Assembly (NCBI GenBank): GCA_902762385.1
Contig: CACWNQ010000001.1
Coordinates: forward strand, 492,396-556,395
Direction: 5' to 3'
Origin: an uncultured Bacteroidales bacterium
GTDB lineage: Bacteria > Bacteroidota > Bacteroidia > Bacteroidales > Muribaculaceae
DNA length: 64,000 nt
Of this stretch, positions 53,811 to 62,576 are shown piece after piece (the stretch's first letter is position 1; the number at the start of each line of letters is the position of its first letter). The notes under the pieces were generated by a model, which was given only the letters and a program-made list of their open reading frames with translations, was not told the origin of the DNA and ran no database searches. Made by a program: the position numbers and the translations under genes.

Positions 53811-53822
53811 TGTAAATTTACA
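53811..53822. promoter_or_regulatory. Palindrome in the divergent intergenic region
   Basis: TGTAAATTTACA, a perfect 12-base palindrome between the zinc-peptidase and small-lipoprotein genes. Possible operator. Confidence 0.35.
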
Positions 53823-53919
53823 CCGTTTTTCTGAACTGACAAAATTTTTAAAGGAAAACTCTAATTATTTATTAATTATTTATTGTTTTATTTTACTAAC
53901 TTAATTTTACTGTATCATT

Positions 53920-54429
53920 ATGAAAAAGTTATTTCTTTTGTTTGTAGCTACTGCTACTATTTCTCTTGTTTCTTGCAACAACAATACCACCGAGGGTTCA
54001 GAGGCTACCAGCGACTCAACTCAAACCGAGATGACCGAGGACACTACAGCTACTGATTCACTTCCCGCTGAGGTTGCTGAAGGTCTTGAGAATGTACAGA
54101 ACGAGGCTCCAGCTGCAACTACTGAAGAAGCTGCTCCCAATGCTGAGGTTGATCCCGCTGCAGACCCAAGAATGGAGAACGTTAAAGAGGCTGCTAACGA
54201 CCTGAAGCAGGCTGGCAAAGACGCTATCCAAGACGTAAAGGACGGCAAGAGCGCTAAAGAGATTGGCAACAACCTCAAGCAAGCCGGCAAAGACGCCCTT
54301 GACAAAGCAGGCCAGGACGCTAAAGACTTAGCCAAAGAGAAAACTAACGAGGCTATCGAAAAAGGCAAAGAGAAAGCTAACGAGGCTATCGAGAAGGGCA
54401 AAGAGGCTCTGAAGAACCTTGGCAAATAA
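53920..54429 (+). CDS. Small low-complexity lipoprotein with LEA-like repeats
   Basis: 169 residues. The lipobox is LVSC after MKKLFLLFVATATIS. A Thr/Ser/Glu/Ala-rich linker is followed by amphipathic repeats built on an 11-residue rhythm (NNLKQAGKDALDKAGQ, TNEAIEKGKEKANEAIEKG). Such Lys/Ala/Glu repeats resemble LEA-type or YtxH-like stress proteins. It is probably anchored in the envelope. A single-gene unit with its own terminator. Confidence 0.75.
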   Translation: MKKLFLLFVATATISLVSCNNNTTEGSEATSDSTQTEMTEDTTATDSLPAEVAEGLENVQNEAPAATTEEAAPNAEVDPAADPRMENVKEAANDLKQAGKDAIQDVKDGKSAKEIGNNLKQAGKDALDKAGQDAKDLAKEKTNEAIEKGKEKANEAIEKGKEALKNLGK

Positions 54430-54447
54430 TCATTTCTCCAAACAAAT

Positions 54448-54482
54448 AAAAGGGAAGCACCACACTGCGTGTTTCCCTTTTT
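54448..54482 (+). terminator. Terminator of the small lipoprotein gene
   Basis: AAAAGGGAA (54448-54456) pairs with TTCCCTTTT, followed by T. It ends just before the helicase start, so the helicase probably has its own promoter or is expressed by read-through. Confidence 0.8.
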
Positions 54483-54495
54483 CATTTCTCGCGCA

Positions 54496-55854
54496 ATGAA
54501 ACTCGACGAAATAATTGAGAAGGCGAGGCAAGCAATGGGTATTACTGCGCTAAACCCAATGCAGGCCGAAGTAATTGAACGCTGGCAAGGCTGCGATAGC
54601 GACTTGATTGTATACTCGCCAACGGGAACAGGCAAGACCCTAGCATCAGCAATGCCTGCACTGCTATCAATAAATAAGGAGGCTGCTACACCACAAGTAG
54701 TGATTATCGCACCATCTCGAGAACTAGCAGTGCAGACACATGGTGTGCTAAAGAAACTCTCACCACAAACCTTGGCGACCTGCTGCTATGGTGGACACAA
54801 TAGTGGGGATGAGAAGTTATCGATTGCCTCAAAGCCAAAGATAGTTGTTGGCACTCCAGGCCGCTTGCTCGACCACATCAACAATCACGTCATAGACATC
54901 AGTAGTATCAGTTGCCTGATTCTTGATGAGTTTGACAAGAGCCTTGAATTAGGTTTCAGCGACGAGATGCGCGACATCATGAACCACTGCCCTACTACTG
55001 CCCGAAAAATCATGACTTCGGCAACTATAATTGAGCATATGCCCAATTATGTGAAACTAAATAATTGTCATACCATAAACCACTTAGAATCGCCAAGTCT
55101 TGAGGTAAACAGCCGCATTAAATTGTGGCAAGTTAGAGCTGAAGAAGGAAATAAACTCGACACCATGCTACAATTGCTCTACTGTATTCCCGACGAGCGC
55201 ACAATTGTGTTTGCCAACACTCGTGAAAGTGCCGAACAGGCATTTAAACATTTGGCAAAAAAGAAGATGAGCATCGCTTTATACCACGGTGCTCTGGAAC
55301 AAATTGAGCGAGAGAAAGCGATTGCGATGTTCAACAACGGAACCGCACTGGTGCTTGTGGCTACCGATTTGGCCGCTCGTGGCCTCGATATTGCCGACGT
55401 GAAACACATTATACACTATGAGACACCCCTTACTCAAGAGATTTTTACACATCGCAACGGACGCACAGCTCGAGTTGACGCGGATGGCGATGCCTATCTC
55501 ATTACGGGAGCGAAAGAAGCACTTCCACATTTCGTTAGGCAATGTCGCAGTTATGAAATTGAGCAAAAAACACAAGCATATAGCAAGGTTTCGGCCGTTG
55601 CCACTATTTACATCAGCGCTGGCAAGAAAGAGAAAGTGTCGAGAGGTGGCATTGTGGGATTTCTCGCCAGCCATGCTACTGAACTAGAAGCAAGAGAAAT
55701 TGGCACCATTACCATTCACGACCACTACTCTCTCGTGGCAGTGCCGACAAGCAAGGCACAAGAAATAATTAACTCAGTTTCACCCTTCAAACTTAAAAAG
55801 CAAAAGGTGAAACTGAGCATTGCTAAACCTATACTCCGCTTTGTGCGAAGCTGA
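54496..55854 (+). CDS. DbpA-like DEAD-box RNA helicase with a DEFD motif
   Basis: 452 residues from MKLDEIIEKARQAMG. Motifs seen: YSPTGTGKT (I), PSRELAVQTHG (Ia), GTPGRLLDHI (Ib), LDEFD in place of DEAD (II), TSAT (III), TDLAARGLDI (V) and HRNGRTAR (VI). The C-terminal 75 residues look like a DbpA RNA-binding domain (KVSRGGIVGFLASH to KLKKQKVKLSIAKP), which in DbpA directs the helicase to 23S rRNA hairpin 92. It probably acts in large-subunit assembly. A longer frame starting at 54469 would begin inside the terminator hairpin and is unlikely. Confidence 0.87.
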   Translation: MKLDEIIEKARQAMGITALNPMQAEVIERWQGCDSDLIVYSPTGTGKTLASAMPALLSINKEAATPQVVIIAPSRELAVQTHGVLKKLSPQTLATCCYGGHNSGDEKLSIASKPKIVVGTPGRLLDHINNHVIDISSISCLILDEFDKSLELGFSDEMRDIMNHCPTTARKIMTSATIIEHMPNYVKLNNCHTINHLESPSLEVNSRIKLWQVRAEEGNKLDTMLQLLYCIPDERTIVFANTRESAEQAFKHLAKKKMSIALYHGALEQIEREKAIAMFNNGTALVLVATDLAARGLDIADVKHIIHYETPLTQEIFTHRNGRTARVDADGDAYLITGAKEALPHFVRQCRSYEIEQKTQAYSKVSAVATIYISAGKKEKVSRGGIVGFLASHATELEAREIGTITIHDHYSLVAVPTSKAQEIINSVSPFKLKKQKVKLSIAKPILRFVRS

Positions 55855-55858
55855 CAGA

Positions 55859-56308
55859 TTATAGTGAGCCAAAGAGTTGGTCGAGCCGCTCCTTAGATTG
55901 CAACCCAACCAATGTTTCAATAATGTCGCCTGTGCGAGAAATCACAACAATTGTGGGCACTGCAGTTACGTTAAACTCTTGTGCAATTTCGGGGGATTGG
56001 TCAATGTCCACTTTATTAAACTCAATCTTGTTGCCATACTTATTCTCCATTTCTTCCATTGTTGGAGCCATAGCCTTGCAAGGCCCACACCATGTGGCAT
56101 AGAAATCAACAACCATGATTTTATCATATTTCTCGTCTACTGCCACTCTATTAGTGTCGATAGCTGTGGTTGTTGATGAATCGGCAGTCAAAGCTGCTGC
56201 ATTGCTTGGCACCTCGCCCGATTGTGTCGAAGCCATATTATCATTCTTATTGCTACAAGCACAAGAAATCAACGAAAGGGCTATTGCAATTTTTATTATG
56301 TTTCTCAT
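55859..56308 (-). CDS. Thioredoxin-fold lipoprotein
   Basis: 149 residues with a lipoprotein-type signal (ALSLISCAC) and a thioredoxin domain carrying FYATWCGPCKAM and the cis-Pro loop AVPTIVV. It faces the periplasm and probably reduces or isomerises disulfides in exported proteins. It converges with the helicase gene, 4 bases from its stop, and lies 15 bases downstream of the tsaC-like gene. Confidence 0.88.
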   Translation of the reverse strand: MRNIIKIAIALSLISCACSNKNDNMASTQSGEVPSNAAALTADSSTTTAIDTNRVAVDEKYDKIMVVDFYATWCGPCKAMAPTMEEMENKYGNKIEFNKVDIDQSPEIAQEFNVTAVPTIVVISRTGDIIETLVGLQSKERLDQLFGSL

Positions 56309-56323
56309 AATTGTATCTATTGA

Positions 56324-56926
56324 TTAGTTAAGTTCGCCTTTTCCTTGTCTTGTTATTTCGGGCTCATCGCCTGTGCAATCGACAACAGTCGAGGGCACAA
56401 GACCACCACGGCCTGAATCGACCACAATGTCAACGCTATTGCCCAGAGCCTCGGCAATAAGTTCGGGCTCGCAACGGTAGTCGTCATCACGAGCTGGTAC
56501 CGATGTAGTGAGTATGGGATGCCCCAGTTCACGCTCGATGGCAGTGGCAATCTTATTGTCGGGGATACGTATACCGACAGTGCGACGACCCTTGAATGCC
56601 TTGGGCAACTTCGACATCGCTTGGAAGATGAAAGTGAACGGACCAGGGAGGTTATTCTTCATCAGGCGGAACTGAGTGTTGTCGAACTTGGCATATTGTG
56701 CCACCTCGCTGATGTCGCTACATATAATCGAGAGATTGGTCTTTGCCGACTTCATCGACTTGAGTGAGCAAATGCGCTCGATGGCCTGGTTATTAAGAGC
56801 ATCGCAGCCAATGGCGTAGACTGTATCGGTGGGATAAACAATGATACCACCATCGCGCAACACACTTGCAATCTCCTCGATGTGACGCACGTTGATGTTG
56901 TCTTCTATGATTTGTAATACTTTCAT
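56324..56926 (-). CDS. tsaC: L-threonylcarbamoyladenylate synthase (Sua5/YrdC family)
   Basis: 200 residues. It makes threonylcarbamoyl-AMP for the t6A37 modification of ANN-decoding tRNAs. Signature segments are GGIIVYPTDTVYAIGCDA, the KxR-like SMKSAKTNLSII region, PGPFTFIFQA and TVGIRIPDN. The Sua5 C-terminal domain is absent, so this is the short form. It is two bases downstream of the B3/B4 gene. Confidence 0.93.
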   Translation of the reverse strand: MKVLQIIEDNINVRHIEEIASVLRDGGIIVYPTDTVYAIGCDALNNQAIERICSLKSMKSAKTNLSIICSDISEVAQYAKFDNTQFRLMKNNLPGPFTFIFQAMSKLPKAFKGRRTVGIRIPDNKIATAIERELGHPILTTSVPARDDDYRCEPELIAEALGNSVDIVVDSGRGGLVPSTVVDCTGDEPEITRQGKGELN

Positions 56927-56927
56927 T

Positions 56928-57599
56928 TTAAAAATCAGTTTTTATAATTGTTTCTATATTAGTTGCTTGAGCATATTTCTCGAGCAGTGACGCTGTCCAC
57001 GACATGCACTCATCGAGAGGCATTTCGGGACCAAAGGCGTTGATGTTGATTTGCACGCGCGTGGTATCGACAGTGAACTTAGTGCGCTCCTCGTCACTAG
57101 TGGGTGTAGCAATGCCACCCATTGCGTCGCGGTACACAGGCATACCCTCGATGTTTAGGAGTCCACGACCAATGCCATAATAGGGTTCATCCTTCTCGCC
57201 CACTCCCATCGTGAGGGTGTTGCCCTCAATCTTGCTGGCATCAAGACCACTAATGGGATAACCACTCTTAATCGACACCAAGTTAACCACATCGATTAGT
57301 GTGGTAAGGCGATACAATCCCAAACCTCGCACAATGCGCCGGCATAGCGCCTCGCTAGCCACACGATAGCGACCGGGGTCCTTGCCAAGAGCCTTATAAA
57401 GACGGCGCGTTGCAGCAATAGCTGGTCGCTGGTTAATAGCGAGCAGTTCATATTGTTGCTTTACAACATCGGCCTCACGCTCAATCTCTTGCCAAAGCTC
57501 GTCGCAAGTATCACCGTTGACAACATCGGCGCTCAATAGGCCAATTTTCATGTCAGGGCACACATCCAGAATGCGTGGATCGATTTCGACATTAATCAT
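56928..57599 (-). CDS. B3/B4 tRNA-binding-domain protein
   Basis: 223 residues from MINVEIDPRILD. It is a stand-alone B3/B4 domain as found in the phenylalanyl-tRNA synthetase beta chain (RRLYKALGKDPGRYRVASEALCRRIVRG, then LVSIKSGYPISGLDASKI). Free-standing members are thought to edit mischarged tRNAs or bind amino acids, but this is not settled. The longer open frame (to 57812) overlaps the next gene's start on the other strand and is not used. It is adjacent to the t6A enzyme gene. Confidence 0.8.
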   Translation of the reverse strand: MINVEIDPRILDVCPDMKIGLLSADVVNGDTCDELWQEIEREADVVKQQYELLAINQRPAIAATRRLYKALGKDPGRYRVASEALCRRIVRGLGLYRLTTLIDVVNLVSIKSGYPISGLDASKIEGNTLTMGVGEKDEPYYGIGRGLLNIEGMPVYRDAMGGIATPTSDEERTKFTVDTTRVQININAFGPEMPLDECMSWTASLLEKYAQATNIETIIKTDF

Positions 57600-57619
57600 C
57601 TTTAATATTATTTTTTTTG

Positions 57620-57658
57620 CAAAAGTAATATAAAAATCGGTTTTTTTATCTATTTTTG
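57620..57658. promoter_or_regulatory. Divergent -7 elements of the B3/B4 and PepC-like genes
   Basis: TACTTTTG on the minus strand (57620-57627) and TATTTTTG on the plus strand (57651-57658), facing away from each other in a 106-base gap. No convincing TTTG at N20 for either. Confidence 0.5.
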
Positions 57659-57705
57659 CAAAATCATTAACATGACTAATATTTTTATCTATTAAATAAT
57701 ACACA

Positions 57706-58905
57706 ATGAAACATCTTTTTCTTACTCTCATTGCTGCCAGTTTAGTATTTGGCGCAATGGCCGACGACAAAGTCGTTAACCCCGACAGCACAGGATTCAA
57801 GTTTACCGACATTAAGACTGTGAAATCTACCCCAGTAAAAGATCAGAATAAGTCAGGAACTTGCTGGTGCTACTCAAGCAACACATTCTTTGAGAACGAG
57901 ATTCTGCGCAAGACAGGCAAGGAAGTACACCTGAGCGAGGGCTTCGTAGTTTATCACTGCTACCTTGACAAGGCTATCAAAAACATACGCATGGACGGCA
58001 CCAGCAACTTTGCTGAAGGTGGTGCAGGCCTTGATGTAGCTTACGTTTGGGAGAACTACGGTATGGTCCCCAACGAGGTTTACACTGGTATGACCTATGG
58101 TGACAAGAAGTTCAACACCGCTGAGCTCACCAGCATGCTCAAGGGCATGGTTGACGTTGTTAACCAGCGCAAACTCAAGAAACTCACTCCCGCGTGGATT
58201 GATGGTTTCAAGGGCGTTCTTGATGGTTACATGGGCAAACTTCCTGAGACTTTCACTTGGGAAGGCAAGACCTATACTCCTCAAAGCTATGCCGCTTCAC
58301 TTCCTCTGAACATGGATGATTATATCTCAATCACTTCGTTCACTCACCACCCATTCTACAAGCCATTTGTGCTTGAGGTTGCCGACAACTGGACTTGGGA
58401 GCAATCACAGAATGTTCCCCTTGATGAGCTTTGGGAGATTGCCAACTATGCTATCGAGAAGGGCTACTCAATTGCTTGGGGTGCCGACGTAAGTGAGCGT
58501 GGTTTCCAGTGGCGCAAGGGTTATGCAGTTCTCGTAAAAGAAAAGACTGAAGAAGACCTCAATGGTACCGATCGTGCACGCTGGGATCAGCTTAGCGATA
58601 AAGACCGTGACGCACAGCGCTGGGAGATTAAGGGTCCAGGTAACGAGATGACTGTTACACAAGAGAGCCGCCAAGTGATGTTTGACAACAAGGAAACTAC
58701 CGACGACCACGGTATGGTACTCGTTGGTACTGCTGTTGACCAGGAAGGCAACAAGTACTTCAAGGTACAGAACAGCTGGGACACCAACCAACTTTACCAC
58801 GGCTTCTTCTATGTGAGCGAGGCATTCTTCAAAGCTAAAACAATGAATATCATTGTAAACAAAGAGGCTATCCCCGCTAAGATTGCAAAGAAGATGGGTC
58901 TCTAA
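57706..58905 (+). CDS. Exported C1B cysteine aminopeptidase (PepC/bleomycin-hydrolase-like)
   Basis: 399 residues with a signal peptide (MKHLFLTLIAASLVFGAMA), which is unusual for this otherwise cytosolic family but common in Bacteroidales. The catalytic Cys is in SGTCWCYSSNTFFENE, His in DDHGMVLVGTA and Asn in VQNSWDT. The PepC-type insert (YISITSFTHHPFYKPFVL) is present. It probably trims peptides in the periplasm or outside the cell. Own promoter and terminator. Confidence 0.9.
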   Translation: MKHLFLTLIAASLVFGAMADDKVVNPDSTGFKFTDIKTVKSTPVKDQNKSGTCWCYSSNTFFENEILRKTGKEVHLSEGFVVYHCYLDKAIKNIRMDGTSNFAEGGAGLDVAYVWENYGMVPNEVYTGMTYGDKKFNTAELTSMLKGMVDVVNQRKLKKLTPAWIDGFKGVLDGYMGKLPETFTWEGKTYTPQSYAASLPLNMDDYISITSFTHHPFYKPFVLEVADNWTWEQSQNVPLDELWEIANYAIEKGYSIAWGADVSERGFQWRKGYAVLVKEKTEEDLNGTDRARWDQLSDKDRDAQRWEIKGPGNEMTVTQESRQVMFDNKETTDDHGMVLVGTAVDQEGNKYFKVQNSWDTNQLYHGFFYVSEAFFKAKTMNIIVNKEAIPAKIAKKMGL

Positions 58906-58930
58906 TAAATGCTTAATGCACAATGCATAA

Positions 58931-58962
58931 GACAAAAGCGCTCCTCGAGGAGCGCTTTTGTC
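58931..58962. terminator. 32-base perfect palindrome, bidirectional terminator
   Basis: GACAAAAGCGCTCCTC followed directly by its reverse complement, with T-rich exits on both sides. Between the converging pepC-like and YjbQ genes. Confidence 0.85.
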
Positions 58963-58986
58963 TTTTAATAATGATTGTGATGTTTC

Positions 58987-59397
58987 TCAGTAGATTATGG
59001 TTGCCACTATTTTTCGTGGGCCACTGTGATCGCGATATTCGCACAGATAGATGCCTTGCCATGTGCCCAAGTTGAGACGGCCGCCTGTTATGGGAATATT
59101 GAGCGACACACCGCTTATTATGCTCTTGGCATGGCTTGGCATATCGTCACGACCCTCCATTGTGTGAAGGTAGTGAGGGTTGTCTTCAGGCACCATGTCG
59201 TTCATTATAACCTCTAAGTCGTGGCGCACATCAGGGTCGTAGTTCTCGCTTATTGCCAGACCGCAACTAGTGTGCTTGACCATGAGATTAAGCAAGCCAA
59301 CATCGGGTAACGTTCCAACATTCCTCTCAATCTCACTCGTAATCAAGTGAAAACCACGAGAACGTGCCTGTAACGAAAATTCCACTTGCCTTATCAT
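58987..59397 (-). CDS. YjbQ/UPF0047 family protein
   Basis: 136-residue single-domain protein of the family called secondary thiamine-phosphate synthase in annotations. The conserved HTSCGLAISENYDPDVRHD and GTWQGIYLCEYR segments are intact. The true metabolic role is unsettled. It lies 3 bases downstream of the ABC-F gene, so the two are co-transcribed. Confidence 0.87.
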   Translation of the reverse strand: MIRQVEFSLQARSRGFHLITSEIERNVGTLPDVGLLNLMVKHTSCGLAISENYDPDVRHDLEVIMNDMVPEDNPHYLHTMEGRDDMPSHAKSIISGVSLNIPITGGRLNLGTWQGIYLCEYRDHSGPRKIVATIIY

Positions 59398-59400
59398 CGC

Positions 59401-61329
<1,929 letters not shown>

Positions 61330-61351
61330 CGTCGCATTCTAAAAAACGCTA

Positions 61352-61359
61352 CAAATTTA
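61352..61359 (-). promoter_or_regulatory. -7 element of the ABC-F gene
   Basis: TAAATTTG on the minus strand, about 25 bases before the start. Confidence 0.45.
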
Positions 61360-61411
61360 CACAATTTTTATCAGACGATTAAATACAATTAAGAACAATT
61401 TCGTTAGATGC

Positions 61412-61453
61412 CAGATTTCAGATTTCAGAGGTCAGATTTCAGATTTCAGAGGG
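61412..61453. repeat. 21-base tandem duplication
   Basis: Two units opening CAGATTTCAGATTTCAGAGG, the second differing only at the last base. In the gene-free 61330-61864 interval, between the ABC-F promoter and the ACTGTCCC block. Confidence 0.8.
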
Positions 61454-61556
61454 CGATGGGACAGTTTTTTATTTTTTTATTGGAAAAATAGACCAAGAAA
61501 TGGCGCTTTTCTGGTCGAAAACGGAAATTTTGGGACAGTTTCGCGTTTTTTTATTT
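61452..61556 (-). repeat. ACTGTCCC-bounded dispersed block, copy 2
   Basis: Minus-strand counterpart of 14785-14880: AAACTGTCCCAAAA, TTTCCGTTTTCGACCAGAAAA, an A/T-rich tract, AAAAACTGTCCCATC. Beside it (61557-61600) lie hairpins CCGGC-TTG-CGCCGG-like and AGCGC-TAC-GCGCT. Confidence 0.8.
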
Positions 61557-61624
61557 TGCCGGCTTGCGCCGGAAATTAGAGCGCTACGCGCTAAAATTAT
61601 TATTTTCAATGGTCGAGTTGACTC

Positions 61625-61703
61625 GGTGGATAGGGGTGGCAGTATGTCAATGAACGCGTGTGTGCGCAAAGGTAGTGGTTGAGAAAGAAGAAAACAACAT
61701 TAA
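61625..61703 (-). promoter_or_regulatory. Dispersed promoter cassette, copy 3
   Basis: Minus-strand TTG-N20-TACCTTTG (-7 box at 61667-61674), then GCGCACACACGCGTTCATTG and ACATACTGCC. It points towards the ABC-F gene about 0.3 kb away. Confidence 0.7.
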
Positions 61704-61804
61704 AACAATGCGTGTTATGCACGACCATATAGGTTGTGTAATTGTTGTGGTTTACACATAATGGTTAAATAACGTTAAATACAAACTACTTTTGTCGCTT
61801 TTGC

Positions 61805-61835
61805 TTGTCAAATTGTAAAGCAAACTTTACATTTG
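61805..61835 (+). promoter_or_regulatory. Promoter with overlapping operator, membrane protein/HTH operon
   Basis: TTG (61805-61807), 20 bases, TACATTTG (61828-61835). The dyad TGTAAAG-CAAA-CTTTACA (61814-61831) runs through the spacer into the -7 box. The downstream HTH regulator is the obvious candidate to bind it. Confidence 0.7.
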
Positions 61836-61864
61836 CAACAAAATAACCAATAAACAGCAAAATC

Positions 61865-62353
61865 ATGAAATCAAATTATCTATTTCCCACAGTGTACAAG
61901 AAAATTGGCTGGGTGTTGTTTGTCCCCTTTGCCATAATTGGCATTATTTTTCTTGCCGACAGCAGTTTGTTGCCTGAGATAAAATGGAACCCAATTGTGC
62001 TATATACAGGTTCTCAGTTGACCGACCACGGTCAAGTGCCAGGTGAGTTCTTTAAGACCATTAACGATGACATGATAGAAGAAATCATCGTGTGGGGGCT
62101 TGCGATAGCATTGTCGCTCATAGCCTTCTCACGAGAGAAAGATGAAGACGAGCTAGTTGAGCACTTGCGCGCAAAGTCGCTTGTGTGGTCACTTAAGGCT
62201 AATGTGGTATTGCTTATTGTTGCCACATTTATATTATATTCCGACTGCTACGTTACTTTTGCATGGATATACATGTTCAGCGTGTTCTTGCTGTTTATCA
62301 TCAAGTTTGAGATAGAGTTATACCGTTTTCGTCACAGCAGTCATGAAGAATAA
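61865..62353 (+). CDS. Four-helix membrane protein paired with an HTH regulator
   Basis: 162 residues with four predicted membrane helices (IGWVLFVPFAIIGIIFLA, EEIIVWGLAIALSLIAF, SLKANVVLLIVATFILY, FAWIYMFSVFLLFIIKF) and no recognised domain. Its stop lies inside the start of the HTH gene (11-base overlap). Small membrane protein plus short HTH pairs are common in Bacteroidetes; the membrane partner may sense or hold the regulator (inference). Confidence 0.7.
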   Translation: MKSNYLFPTVYKKIGWVLFVPFAIIGIIFLADSSLLPEIKWNPIVLYTGSQLTDHGQVPGEFFKTINDDMIEEIIVWGLAIALSLIAFSREKDEDELVEHLRAKSLVWSLKANVVLLIVATFILYSDCYVTFAWIYMFSVFLLFIIKFEIELYRFRHSSHEE

Positions 62354-62543
62354 TATAAGAATAGAGCGCGCTATCGTGCGCATGACACAGCAGCAACTTG
62401 CCGAGGCGGTGAAAGTGAGCCGCCAGACCATCAATGCAATAGAGGCCGGCAAATATGTGCCCTCGGCAGTTCTTGCTTTGAAGATTGCCAAGACCTTTGG
62501 CAAACCAGTGGAAGCCATCTTCGCTCTTGAAGATAATGATTGA
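62343..62543 (+). CDS. Short Cro/C1-type HTH regulator
   Basis: 66 residues, almost only a helix-turn-helix (TQQQLAEAVKVSRQTINAIE as the core). It lacks a sensing domain, so it probably dimerises and binds the dyad at 61814-61831, its own promoter. It overlaps the upstream membrane-protein gene by 11 bases in another frame. It resembles the YozG-like family. Confidence 0.88.
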   Translation: MKNNIRIERAIVRMTQQQLAEAVKVSRQTINAIEAGKYVPSAVLALKIAKTFGKPVEAIFALEDND

Positions 62544-62576
62544 CAAATAGTTCTTTAACTCCTAAAACTTCGAATT

